This document shows, piece after piece, positions 16,053 through 24,070 of a stretch of DNA of 35,505 nucleotides. Source of the stretch: Xenophilus azovorans DSM 13620 (GTDB taxonomy: Bacteria; Pseudomonadota; Gammaproteobacteria; Burkholderiales; Burkholderiaceae_C); assembly GCF_000745855.1 (NCBI RefSeq), contig NZ_JQKD01000047.1:1-35505 (forward strand), given 5' to 3'. The position numbers and the translations under genes are program-made. The stretch's first letter is position 1, and the number at the start of each line of letters is the position of its first letter. The notes under the pieces are model-generated. The model ran no database searches and was not told the origin of the DNA. It saw nothing but the letters and a program-made list of their open reading frames with translations.

Positions 16053-16922
16053 ATGCTCCACGGCTACATCCCGCCCCACCGCTTCCTGCCCTACCTGAGC
16101 TGGACCGAGATCAACCAGCTGCCCGACCGCGAGAACACGGTCATCGTGCTGCCTTGCGGCGCCATCGAGCAGCACGGGCCGCACCTGCCCTGCTCGGTCG
16201 ACAGCGTGATCGCCTCCGGCGTGATGGGCGAGGCGCTGCGCCGCCTGCCGCCCGAGGTGCGCGCCTTCGCGCTGCCGCCCATCACCTACGGCAAGTCCGA
16301 GGAGCACCTGCACTTCCCCGGCACCATGACGCTGACCGGCACCACGCTGCTGGCCACCGTCGTCGAGGTCGGCGAGTCGGTCTACCGCGCGGGTTTCCGC
16401 AAGCTGCTGTTCGCCAACGGCCACGGCGGCCAGCCGCAGGTGCTGGAGATGGCGGCGCGCGAGCTGCGTCTGCGCCACGGCGACTTCGTGGTGGTGCCGC
16501 ACGGCGTCTCGCGCCTGCCCAGCGCGGCCAGCCGCCAGGTGAGCGAGCAGGAGAAGAAGCTCGCCATGCATGCCGGCCATTCCGAGACGGCGCTGATGCT
16601 CGCGCTGGCGCCCGAAACGGTGCACATGGAGCGCGCCGTCGCCAACTTCCCGCCGCCCTTCCCGATCAAGCTGCTCTCGGCCGACGGCCGGCCCGCGTGT
16701 GCCTGGACGGCGCGCGACTTCGGCCCCAGCGGCGTGATCGGCGACCCGACCTCGGCCACGCGCGAGCAGGGGCTGGAGATCCTGGACACGCTGGCCGCGA
16801 GCTGGGTGCAGGCGCTGACCGAGCTGTACCACCTGCGCTGGCTGGTGCGCGAGGAGCCCACCTGGGAGCGCGGCCACCAGACCGGCTTCATCCAGCCGTC
16901 CTTCGAGCCGAGCGCCGCCTGA
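16053..16922 (+). CDS. Creatininase-family amidohydrolase
   Basis: A 289-residue metal-dependent hydrolase of the creatinine amidohydrolase family, which opens cyclic amides. All five ligands of the Pseudomonas creatininase metal site can be placed. Glu39 and His41 lie in CGAIEQHGPHLP, Asp50 in CSVDS with the correct 11-residue spacing, and His176 and Glu178 in HAGHSETALM. The typical FANGHGGQPQVLEMAARELR also appears. A GAGG lies upstream of the start. The family also includes enzymes acting on formamides and other lactams, so creatinine should not be assumed. Its place beside a binding-protein importer and RidA suggests ring opening of the imported compound. Confidence 0.9.
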   Translation: MLHGYIPPHRFLPYLSWTEINQLPDRENTVIVLPCGAIEQHGPHLPCSVDSVIASGVMGEALRRLPPEVRAFALPPITYGKSEEHLHFPGTMTLTGTTLLATVVEVGESVYRAGFRKLLFANGHGGQPQVLEMAARELRLRHGDFVVVPHGVSRLPSAASRQVSEQEKKLAMHAGHSETALMLALAPETVHMERAVANFPPPFPIKLLSADGRPACAWTARDFGPSGVIGDPTSATREQGLEILDTLAASWVQALTELYHLRWLVREEPTWERGHQTGFIQPSFEPSAA

Positions 16923-16983
16923 GGGCGGCCCGGTCCTTGCAATCGCTTTTCGTCGCCTTCCTCAAGCCCCGGAGAACCCCGCC

Positions 16984-17964
16984 ATGCGCCACCGCCTCGT
17001 TCCCCTGCTCGCCACCGCCGCCCTGGCCGCCGCGTCCGCCGGCGCGCAGGCCCAGGAGAAATTCGTCTACATGACCAACTGGTACGCGCAGGCCGAGCAC
17101 GGCGGCTTCTACCAGGCGGTGGCCACCGGCATCTACAAGAAGTACGGGCTGGACGTCACCGTCAAGATGGGCGGCCCGCAGGTCAACATCCTGCAGATCA
17201 TGGGCGCCGGCCAGGCCGACTGCATCATGGGATCGAGCGACCTGCAAATGCTGCGCGCCCGCGACAACGGCCTGCCGGTGGTCACGCTGGCCGCCATGTT
17301 CCAGAAGGACCCGCAGGTGCTCATCGCGCACGAGGACGTGAAGACGATGGAGGACATGAAGGGCAAGACCATCCTCATCGCCGCCAGCGCGCAGCAGGGC
17401 TACTGGGCCTGGGTGAAGTCGAAATACGGCCTGACCGACGCGCAGACCAAGCCCTACACCTTCAACATCCAGCCCTTCCTGGCAGACAGGAACGCGGTGC
17501 AGCAGGGCTACCTCACCTCCGAGCCCTACGCCATCCAGAAGGCCGGCGCCAAGGCCAACACCTTCCTGCTGGCCGACCACGGCTATCCCTCCTACGCCAC
17601 CACCATCTCCTGCCTGGAGAAGACGGTGAACGAGCGCAGCCAGGCGGTCGCCAACTTCGTGAAGGCCTCGGCCGAAGGCTGGAAGAGCTACCTGGCCGAC
17701 CCGGCGCCCGCCAACGCGCTCATCAAGAAGGACAACCCCAACATGACCGACGACCAGCTCGCCCACAGCGTCGCCGAGATGAAGAAGATGGGCATCGTCG
17801 TCTCGGGCGACGCGGCCCGGGGCGGCATCGGCGTCATGAGCGAGGCGCGCATGAAGGCGAACTACGACTTCCTGGTCAGCCAGAAATTCATCGACCCGGC
17901 CAGGGTCGACATCGCCAAGGCCTACCGGCTCGACTTCATCAAGGACGCGAAGGTGATGCCGTGA
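16984..17964 (+). CDS. ABC transporter substrate-binding protein, NMT1/THI5-like (copy 2)
   Basis: A 326-residue periplasmic receptor with a Sec signal peptide (cleaved about AGAQAQ-EK, residue 23). It is clearly related to the receptor at 11440-12474: both have WYAQAEHGG/WLAQAEHGG, GGPQVN, FQKDP and QQGYLTSEP-like segments in the same order. A GGAG ribosome site precedes the ATG. It is coupled to the ATPase gene through GTGA at 17961-17964, so it is the dedicated receptor of this importer. The ligand is unknown; the NMT1/THI5 group and the RutR-like regulator point to a pyrimidine or related heterocycle. Confidence 0.92.
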   Translation: MRHRLVPLLATAALAAASAGAQAQEKFVYMTNWYAQAEHGGFYQAVATGIYKKYGLDVTVKMGGPQVNILQIMGAGQADCIMGSSDLQMLRARDNGLPVVTLAAMFQKDPQVLIAHEDVKTMEDMKGKTILIAASAQQGYWAWVKSKYGLTDAQTKPYTFNIQPFLADRNAVQQGYLTSEPYAIQKAGAKANTFLLADHGYPSYATTISCLEKTVNERSQAVANFVKASAEGWKSYLADPAPANALIKKDNPNMTDDQLAHSVAEMKKMGIVVSGDAARGGIGVMSEARMKANYDFLVSQKFIDPARVDIAKAYRLDFIKDAKVMP

Positions 17965-18869
17965 CGCCGGGCACCCCCACCGAGTCACCGGCCGCCGCCG
18001 TGCCGGCCATCGAGGTCCTCTCGGCGCAGAAGACCTACCCCAACGGCACGCTGGCGCTGCAGCCGGTGGACCTGAGCATCCAGGAAGGCGAGTTCGTCAC
18101 CCTGCTGGGCCCCTCGGGCTGCGGCAAGAGCACGCTGCTGAAGATGATCGCCGGCCTGCTGGAGCCCACCGACGGCCGCCTGCTGCTGTGGCGCAAGCCG
18201 GTGGCGGCGGCGCTGGAAGGCGAGGGCAAGAACCAGGAAACGCCGGGCCGCCCCAAGTTTCCTGGCTCCCCTCGGGGGACGGGCGGGGCGGAGCCCCGCC
18301 CTGGGGGCCGCAGGATGGCCTTCGTCTTCCAGTCGCCCACGCTGATGCCCTGGGCCAGCGTGCAGGCCAACGTGCGGCTGCCGCTGGACCTGGCGAAAGT
18401 GCCTCGCGCCGAGGCCGACGCCCGCGTGGCCGAGGCGCTGGAGCTGGTCGGCCTCACCAAATTCGCCAAGGCGCTGCCGCGCGCGCTGTCGGGCGGCATG
18501 CAGATGCGCGTGTCGATCGCGCGCGGCCTGGTGGTGCAGCCCAACCTGCTGCTGATGGACGAGCCCTTCGGCGCGCTCGACGAGATCACCCGCCACAAGC
18601 TCGACGCCGACCTGCTGGAGCTGTGGCGCAAGAAGAAGCTCACCGTCGTCTTCGTCACGCACTCGATCCACGAGGCGGTGTTCCTCTCCAGCCGCGTGGT
18701 GATGATGGCCGCGCGCCCGGGCCGCATCGTGGAAGAGGTGCGCATCGACGAGCCCTATCCGCGCAGCGAGGAGTTCATGGTGTCCTCGGAGTTCCAGCAC
18801 TACGCCAAGCACCTGCAGCGCAGCCTGCGGGCGGCCAGCCTGCACACCGACGAGGAGGCCACCGTATGA
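17961..18869 (+). CDS. ABC transporter ATPase (SsuB/TauB/ThiZ-type) with in-frame repeat insertion
   Basis: A 302-residue cytoplasmic ATPase of the nitrate/sulfonate/pyrimidine importer group. Walker A is LLGPSGCGKST (residues 49-58), the Q-loop is FVFQS near 124, the signature is LSGGMQMRVSIARG, Walker B is LLLMDEPFGALDE and the H-loop is FVTHSIHEAV. The GTG start overlaps the receptor stop. The protein is about 30 residues longer than the usual 265-270. The surplus lies just before the Q-loop, between LLLWRKPV and MAFVFQSP, where the DNA is a copy of the Comamonadaceae-type GC-rich repeat (18245-18309). All catalytic motifs remain, so it may still work with a surface loop added, but the position near the Q-loop makes this uncertain. 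Confidence 0.92.
   Translation: MTPGTPTESPAAAVPAIEVLSAQKTYPNGTLALQPVDLSIQEGEFVTLLGPSGCGKSTLLKMIAGLLEPTDGRLLLWRKPVAAALEGEGKNQETPGRPKFPGSPRGTGGAEPRPGGRRMAFVFQSPTLMPWASVQANVRLPLDLAKVPRAEADARVAEALELVGLTKFAKALPRALSGGMQMRVSIARGLVVQPNLLLMDEPFGALDEITRHKLDADLLELWRKKKLTVVFVTHSIHEAVFLSSRVVMMAARPGRIVEEVRIDEPYPRSEEFMVSSEFQHYAKHLQRSLRAASLHTDEEATV
18245..18309 (+). repeat. GC-rich palindromic repeat, copy 1, inside the ABC ATPase gene
   Basis: The element starts GGGCCGCCCCAAG, contains a CTCCCCTCGGGGGA hairpin and a GGGCGGGGC-GGA-GCCCCGCCC stem, and ends TGGGGGCC. Copies 2 (29188-29252) and 3 (34629-34699) share the GGGCCGCCCCAAG head, the central C-run/G-run hairpin and the TGGGGGC tail. It contributes residues of about GRPKFPGSPRGTGGAEPRPGG to the protein without a stop or frameshift. 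Confidence 0.85.
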
Positions 18870-19756
18870 GCATCACCTGGAACACGGCGCCCGCGCCGGC
18901 CCCGGCGGTCATCGCACCGGCCCCCGCGCCCGCCCAGCCCGCCGCGCCGCGCCGCCCTTCGGTGCCGCTGCTGCACCGCCCGCGCGTGCAGCGCCTGCTG
19001 CTGCCCCTGCTGGTCGGCCTGCTGCTGGTCGGCGGCTGGCAGGCGCTGGTGGTCGGCATGGAGCTGCCGCCCTACCTGGTGCCCTCGCCGGCGCTGATGA
19101 TGAAGACGCTGGTCGCCGACTGGGCCGTGCTCGGCGGTGCGCTGCTGGTGACGCTGAAGATCACGGTGCTGTCCTTCATCGTCGCCACCATCGTCGGCGT
19201 GCTGGTCTCCTTCCTCTTCGTGCAGAGCCGGCTGATCGAGACGGCGCTGTTCCCCTATGCCGTGCTGCTGCAGGTCACGCCCATCGTGGCGGTGGCGCCG
19301 CTGATCATCATCTGGGTGAAGGACCCGACCGCCTCGCTGGTCATCTGCGCCACGCTGGTGGCGCTGTTCCCCATCATCAGCAACACCACGCTCGGGCTGC
19401 GCAGCATCGATCCGGACCTGCAGGCGTACTTCAGGATGAACCGCGCCACGCGCCTGCAGACGCTGGTGCGCCTGCGCGTGCCCAGCGCGCTGCCGTACTT
19501 CTTCGGCGGCCTGCGCATCTCCAGCGGGCTGGCGCTGATCGGCGCGGTGGTGGCGGAGTTCGTCGCCGGCACCGGCGGCAACGCGACGGGGCTGGCCTAC
19601 CAGATCCTGATGGCCGGCTACCAGCTCAACATCCCGCGCATGTTCGCGGCGCTGCTGCTGATCTCGCTCACCGGCGTGGCGCTGTTCGCGCTGATGGCCT
19701 GGGCCACGCGCGCGGCGCTGGGCTCGTGGCACGCCAGCGAGCTGTCGCATGACTGA
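18866..19756 (+). CDS. ABC transporter permease (SsuC/TauC/ThiX-type)
   Basis: A 296-residue inner-membrane permease of the binding-protein-dependent importer group. After a proline/alanine-rich cytoplasmic leader (residues 1-45) there is a first membrane helix (LLLPLLVGLLLVGGWQALVV) and about five more. The EAA-like loop is LRSIDPDLQAYFRMNRATRL followed by RLRVPSALPYFFGGLRI, which docks to the ATPase. The start overlaps the ATPase stop (ATGA at 18866-18869), and the stop overlaps the next gene by eight bases. With the ATPase and receptor it makes one complete importer. It probably homodimerises, as only one permease is encoded. Confidence 0.92.
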   Translation: MSITWNTAPAPAPAVIAPAPAPAQPAAPRRPSVPLLHRPRVQRLLLPLLVGLLLVGGWQALVVGMELPPYLVPSPALMMKTLVADWAVLGGALLVTLKITVLSFIVATIVGVLVSFLFVQSRLIETALFPYAVLLQVTPIVAVAPLIIIWVKDPTASLVICATLVALFPIISNTTLGLRSIDPDLQAYFRMNRATRLQTLVRLRVPSALPYFFGGLRISSGLALIGAVVAEFVAGTGGNATGLAYQILMAGYQLNIPRMFAALLLISLTGVALFALMAWATRAALGSWHASELSHD

Positions 19757-21134
19757 GGAGATCGCCGCCGTGAACGCCCCCGTTTCCGCCATCGAGCGGC
19801 TGCAGCTCGAACTGCCCGAACTGGACTGGATCACCGACCCGAACCGCATCGAGCGCCTGTCGCAGGACTTCTCGTGGTTCAGCCCGGTGCTCAAGCGCCG
19901 GCTCGAAGGCAAGGTAGCCGACACCGTGGTGCGCCCGCGCACCGAGGACGAGATCCGCCGCCTGGTGGCCGCCTGCGCGAAGCTGAAGCTGCCCCTCACC
20001 ATCCGCGGCAGCGGCACCGGCAACTACGGCCAGACGACACCGCTGGCCGGCGGCGTGGTGCTCGACATGACCGGCTACAACGCGATGCTGTGGGTGCGCC
20101 CCGGCGTGGCGCGCGCGCAGGCCGGCATCCGCCTGGCCGAGATCGAGAAGGCCACGCGTCCCGGCGGGCAGGAACTGCGCTGCCTGCCCTCCACCTACCG
20201 CAGCGCCACGCTGGGCGGCCTGTTCGGCGGCGGCTTCGGCGGCGTGGGCTCGATCAACCACGGCCCGCTGGGTGCGCCGGGCAACGTGATCGGCCTGAAG
20301 GCCATGACCATCGAGCCCGAGCCGCAGGTGGTCGAACTGCGCGGCGCCGAGGCGCTGCGCATGCACCACCTGTGGGGCACCAACGGGCTGGTGCTGGAGC
20401 TGGAGATCGCCCTGGCGCCGGCCCAGCCCTGGCTGGAGACGCTCGCCACCTTCACCGGCTTCGACGCCGCGCTGGCCTTCGCCGATGCGCTGGCGCGCGC
20501 GCCGGGCCTGGCCAAGCGCGAGGTCGCCTTCTTCGCCAGCCCGGTGCCCGACCACCTGACGCAGCTCGCCGAGCACCTGCCGCGCGGCTGCCATGCCGTG
20601 CTCTCGCTGGTGGCCGAGGCCGGCGAGGAGGCGATGAACGAACTGGTCGCGGCGCACGGCGGCAGCGTCACCTACCGGCGCACGGCCGAGGACGTGGCGA
20701 AGTCCAACCGCACGCTGATGGAGTACACGTGGAACCACACCACGCTGCACGCGCTGCGGGTGGACAAGGGCCTGACCTACCTGCAGACCAGCTTCACCCC
20801 CGGCGAGCACGTGCGCCAGATCACCGAACTGGCGAAGCGCTACGAGGGCGAGGTGCTGATGCACGCCGAGTTCCTGCGCACGATGGACGGCCTGCTCACC
20901 TGCAGCGCGCTGCAGCTGGTGCGCTTTTCCACCGAGGAGCGGCTCGCGCAGATCATCCGCGAGCACCGCGACTACGGCGTGCGCATCAACGACCCGCACA
21001 CCTTCATCGTCGAGGACGGCAAGGCCGGCGGCGAGCTGCCCGAGGAGGTGGTGGCGCTCAAGCGCCGCTTCGACCCGCTCGCGCTGCTCAACCCGGGCAA
21101 GCTGCGCCACTGGCCGGTGCGCAGCGCGCCATGA
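19749..21134 (+). CDS. FAD-binding oxidase, GlcD/PCMH type (copy 2)
   Basis: A 461-residue flavoenzyme homologous to the oxidase at 12501-13931. The aligned blocks are LTIRGSGTGNYGQTTPLAGG, SATLGGLFGGGFGGVGSINH, VVELRGAEALRMHHLWGTNG and LLNPGKLRHW, the last two matching VQLRGDDVNRVHHAYGSNG and LMNPGKLRF in copy 1. The FAD domain covers about residues 45-230. The ATG at 19749 overlaps the permease stop (ATGACTGA). The pair could act on successive or alternative substrates, or as partners. No histidine-flavin covalent link can be assigned with certainty. Confidence 0.9.
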   Translation: MTEEIAAVNAPVSAIERLQLELPELDWITDPNRIERLSQDFSWFSPVLKRRLEGKVADTVVRPRTEDEIRRLVAACAKLKLPLTIRGSGTGNYGQTTPLAGGVVLDMTGYNAMLWVRPGVARAQAGIRLAEIEKATRPGGQELRCLPSTYRSATLGGLFGGGFGGVGSINHGPLGAPGNVIGLKAMTIEPEPQVVELRGAEALRMHHLWGTNGLVLELEIALAPAQPWLETLATFTGFDAALAFADALARAPGLAKREVAFFASPVPDHLTQLAEHLPRGCHAVLSLVAEAGEEAMNELVAAHGGSVTYRRTAEDVAKSNRTLMEYTWNHTTLHALRVDKGLTYLQTSFTPGEHVRQITELAKRYEGEVLMHAEFLRTMDGLLTCSALQLVRFSTEERLAQIIREHRDYGVRINDPHTFIVEDGKAGGELPEEVVALKRRFDPLALLNPGKLRHWPVRSAP

Positions 21135-21580
21135 GCACGGGTGCGCCGATGGCGCGCTACGCGGCGGCGCGGCGCGTGGGCGACTTCGTCTTCATGAGCG
21201 GCGTGGTGGCGGTCGATCCGGCCACGCGCCGCGCCATCACCGGCTACGAGGACCTGCCGGAGGACGCCCGGGCCGAACTGCGCCGCATCGGCTACCTGAC
21301 CGGCCAGATGTCGGTGGACGTGTTCGAGGCGCCGATCGTCGCGCAGAGCTGGTTCGTCCTCTCGCGCGTCCGCGAACTGGCCATGGCCCACGGCGGGAGC
21401 ATGGCGCAGGTGTTCAAGCTGGTGCAGTACTTCCGGCGCCTTCCCGACTACGCGCACTTCAACCGCGTGCGCGGGCTGTTCTACCCCGGCGAGCCGCCCG
21501 TCAGCACCGTGGTCGAGGTGAGCCGCTTCCTGCCCGGCGACGAGGTGCTGGTGGAGGTCGAGGCGACGATGCATCTGTAG
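21131..21580 (+). CDS. RidA/YjgF-family protein lacking the usual catalytic arginine
   Basis: A 149-residue member of the Rid (YjgF/YER057c/UK114) family. Canonical RidA hydrolyses reactive enamine/imine intermediates, and RutC of the Rut pyrimidine pathway belongs here. The fold markers VGDFVFMSGVVAVDP, then MAQVFKLVQYFRRLPDYAHF and VVEVSRFLPGDEVLVEVEA are present. The segment that is normally PARSxVEV reads PPVSTVVEV, so the substrate-binding arginine is replaced by serine. That puts the protein among the Rid subgroups without imine deaminase activity, or with a different substrate. The start overlaps the oxidase stop (ATGA), and it is the last gene of the right arm. Confidence 0.87.
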   Translation: MSTGAPMARYAAARRVGDFVFMSGVVAVDPATRRAITGYEDLPEDARAELRRIGYLTGQMSVDVFEAPIVAQSWFVLSRVRELAMAHGGSMAQVFKLVQYFRRLPDYAHFNRVRGLFYPGEPPVSTVVEVSRFLPGDEVLVEVEATMHL

Positions 21581-21583
21581 CGA

Positions 21584-21608
21584 CACCGGCCCGGCGTCGG
21601 GTCCGGTG
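21584..21608 (+). terminator. Hairpin after the right-arm operon, possible terminator
   Basis: CACCGG-CCCG-GCGT-CGGG-T-CCGGTG folds into a ten-base-pair stem with one bulged T, four bases after the ridA-like stop codon. There is no T-run, so intrinsic termination is uncertain; it may instead protect the 3' end. Confidence 0.4.
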
Positions 21609-21737
21609 CGAGCCCGGAATCCGTCGCCATCGCCTTCGAGTCCCTGGAGTCCCGGCACCGCCGAAACGGATTCGCTCGGCAGGGCCGCCCTGGCATGTCC
21701 GTCCCGCCCCGGAGGCTCAACGCCCGTGCCCGGAAGA

Positions 21738-21757
21738 TACTGGATAAAACAACAGTT
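21738..21757 (+). promoter_or_regulatory. LexA-like (SOS) box candidate
   Basis: TACTGGATAAAACAACAGTT has the CTG-N10-CAG core and an AT-rich spacer, and agrees with 14 of 20 positions of the E. coli consensus TACTG-(TA)5-CAGTA. It lies 328 bases before the nuclease start. It may serve a missed small gene or the nuclease. Confidence 0.45.
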
Positions 21758-22084
21758 ATTCGATAAAGTGGCCGGCCTTCAAGAGCAAACGTCGAGACAT
21801 CCTCATGGCCCTGCCCACCCGCCTTCTGCGGCCAGTCGCAACCCTTGCCGCGCCATGCGCTGGCTCGCCCGCGAGCCAGCCTTCCCGGCCCTGCACCTGG
21901 CCGTTTGCAGTGCTCACGCGGCGCCTTCCCACGACCGTCGCATCGGACACGCCCCGCAGCGACGACATCCTGGCGCACGCCGTACGGATCCTGTCGACCA
22001 CGGCAAGGCATTGGCGGATCTCCCGCAACGGTGGGCGCGCTGCCGGGCCCGGAATGCGCACGCCCGAGCAAGGATGATCGGCAG

Positions 22085-22588
22085 ATGCGGACCATTCTGG
22101 GAGGGATGCTGTGGTTGCCGCTCACGGCCCTCGCGCAGTGCCTGGTGGTCGGCGTGAGCGATGGCCATACGCTCACGGCCCGATGCGGCGTGCCGGGGCG
22201 CCATGAACAGGTCAGGGTGCGCGTGGCAGGCATCGACGCACCGCGGAAAGGGCAGCCCCATGGCCAGCGCTCCAGGCAGTCCTTGTCCGATCTGTGCCAT
22301 CGCCAGACGGCCAGGCTGACGCCACGCGACTGGGACCGCCACGGCCGCACCGTCGCTTCGGTGGAGTGCCAGCGGATGGATGCGGCCAAGCACCAGGTGC
22401 GAACCGGCATGGCCTGGGTCGACGACAGGTATGCACGAGGTTTCGAAGGGCTGTACATCCTGCAGGACGGCGCCAGGCAGCAGCGGCTCGGTCTGTGGGC
22501 GGACAAGGCGCCGGTGCAGCCGTGGCTGTGGCGCCAGGCCGGACGCGCGCGCAAGGATGCCCGCGTCCTGCCCGAATCAGCCCCTTGA
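22085..22588 (+). CDS. Secreted thermonuclease (SNase)-like protein with altered catalytic site
   Basis: A 167-residue protein with a signal peptide (MRTILGGMLWLPLTALAQC, cleaved near LAQ-C; a lipoprotein-like cysteine follows) and a staphylococcal-nuclease domain. Visible are VRVAGIDAPRKGQPHGQRSR, then DRHGRTVASV and VRTGMAWVDD. By alignment to the S. aureus enzyme, the Arg35 and Arg87 equivalents and the calcium aspartate (Asp51 here) are kept. The Glu43 equivalent in the usual DAPE is arginine (Arg54). The enzyme may be weak or inactive for DNA hydrolysis, or may have another role. AAGGA about ten bases upstream supports the start. It converges on the MFS gene with 28 bases between the stops. 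Confidence 0.85.
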   Translation: MRTILGGMLWLPLTALAQCLVVGVSDGHTLTARCGVPGRHEQVRVRVAGIDAPRKGQPHGQRSRQSLSDLCHRQTARLTPRDWDRHGRTVASVECQRMDAAKHQVRTGMAWVDDRYARGFEGLYILQDGARQQRLGLWADKAPVQPWLWRQAGRARKDARVLPESAP

Positions 22589-22616
22589 GGCACCGAGTCC
22601 GCCACGCGTTCGTCGC

Positions 22617-23828
22617 TCACGACACGGGGCGCTGCGGAATCCAGTACGCCAGGGCTCCTGCCGCAGCGAAGGCGACCAGCCCGGTGACGGCAATGCCCGC
22701 GCCCAGGGACAAGCTGGCCGCGAGAAAGGACAGCAGCGCCGGGCCGCTGGAGGATCCGATGTCCGACATCAGCCGCCATACGCCGAGGAATTGCGCGCGG
22801 CCATGGCGCGGCGAATGATCTGCACCGAGGGTCATGATCATCCCGGAGCCGATGCCGTTGCCGAAGCCGATGGCCAGCGAGGCGATCAGGAACGCAGCGA
22901 CACCCGATGTCAGCGGCATCAGCAGCATCGCCAGCCCCATGACCAGCATCGAGGGGACCGCGACCCAGCGCCTGCCCTTCTGGTCCATCACCTTGCCGGC
23001 CGGGTAGAACACCAGCATGTCCACCCCGCCGGCCAGGCCATAGACCAGCGATGCCGTGGACGGCGCCAGGGCGAGGTGGTCTGCCCACAGCGGGATCACC
23101 GCCTGGCGCGACGCGCGCACCGCGCTGACCAGCAGCACGCCGAGGCCCAGGGTGAGGAACACGCGGCGGTGGTCGCGCAGCGTCGAGAGAATGGTGGTCC
23201 TGGCCTGCACCTGTCCGGGCGCGGCTGGCGGTACCTCCAGGTCGGGGATGCGCGCGCCGATGGCCGCCGCACCCAGCACGGCGGCGATGCCCACCCAGTA
23301 GGCGGCCGCCAGCCCGAACGCATGCACGGCGGCGGCGGCGAGAAAGGGGCCGCCGAACATGCCGATGCGCATCACTCCGCCCAGCGTCGAGAGGGCGCGC
23401 GCGCGGTAGGCGAAGGGCACCGCCTCGGTCATGTAGCTCTGGCGCGCCAGGTTGTAGACGGCCTGCGACATGCCCACCATGAAGCAGCCCGCGGCGAACA
23501 GCCCGAGGTGCGAGGTGCGCACGCAGATCAGCATGCCCAGGCCGCTCCACACGCCCGCGGCCACGATGGCCCAGCGCTCGCCCCAGCGCATCGTGATCAG
23601 CGAGGCCGGGATGTTGCTGAGCAGCGAGCCGATGCCGATCAGCGCCACCATCAGCGCCGCGATCGGGACCGAGGCGCCGAGGTCGCGCGCCGTGAGCGGC
23701 ACGATGGGCAGGATGGCGCCCTCGCCCAGCCCGAACAGCAGCGATGGACCGAAGGCCGGAACGGCGATGCGCCACAACGAGAACGGCGACGGGGAAGATG
23801 AGGTCGAGGCAGCGGAGGGCGAAGGCAT
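22617..23828 (-). CDS. MFS transporter
   Basis: A 403-residue inner-membrane protein of the major facilitator superfamily with about twelve predicted helices, drug/metabolite exporter type. The first helix is GPSLLFGLGEGAILPIVPLTA. A motif-A-like loop follows helix 2 (LITMRWGERWAIV), and its repeat in the second half is PAGKVMDQKGRRWVAVP. The central loop (about residues 190-215, RIPDLEVPPAAPGQVQARTT) separates the six-helix bundles. The start at 23828 (MPSPSAAST) follows a serine-rich leader. It stands alone, divergent from the NTF2-like gene. The substrate cannot be predicted. Confidence 0.88.
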   Translation of the reverse strand: MPSPSAASTSSSPSPFSLWRIAVPAFGPSLLFGLGEGAILPIVPLTARDLGASVPIAALMVALIGIGSLLSNIPASLITMRWGERWAIVAAGVWSGLGMLICVRTSHLGLFAAGCFMVGMSQAVYNLARQSYMTEAVPFAYRARALSTLGGVMRIGMFGGPFLAAAAVHAFGLAAAYWVGIAAVLGAAAIGARIPDLEVPPAAPGQVQARTTILSTLRDHRRVFLTLGLGVLLVSAVRASRQAVIPLWADHLALAPSTASLVYGLAGGVDMLVFYPAGKVMDQKGRRWVAVPSMLVMGLAMLLMPLTSGVAAFLIASLAIGFGNGIGSGMIMTLGADHSPRHGRAQFLGVWRLMSDIGSSSGPALLSFLAASLSLGAGIAVTGLVAFAAAGALAYWIPQRPVS

Positions 23829-24070
23829 GCGGCGAAACGGTGGCGCGCGCCCGCCTGACCCGCGTCAGGAACGGACGAGGCGATTGTCTTGCCGATGTCC
23901 GATTCCTGCAGGAGGCACATCTCAGTGCCCCACCCGCAGGGCCCTGCGCCCGAATGGCCGTGACGACAAAGGTGGCGCGGGGCGCTGTCCGAAAGCCTGG
24001 CGGCGCCTCGCGCCGACACGCCCTACCATGACGAGCATGAACAGCGATGGCGCACGCCCATGGAGCACCC

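Larger units (their letters stand above)
21581..22084. other. 504-base interval without a convincing gene, with a LexA-like box
   Basis: The interval between the ridA-like gene and the nuclease gene holds a terminator-like hairpin at its start and an AT-rich promoter-like island around 21735-21770. An open frame from 21805 (90 residues, MALPTRLLRPVATLAAPCAG) shows no recognisable domain and reads like chance coding in GC-rich DNA. I cannot assign it. Confidence 0.5.

Noticed and set aside
18245-18309. Frameshift or pseudogene of the ABC ATPase
   Set aside because: The frame is open through the insertion and every catalytic motif is intact on both sides.
21805-22077. Possible 90-residue gene after the LexA-like box
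   Set aside because: No domain, no convincing ribosome site and unusual composition; described only as part of an unassigned interval.
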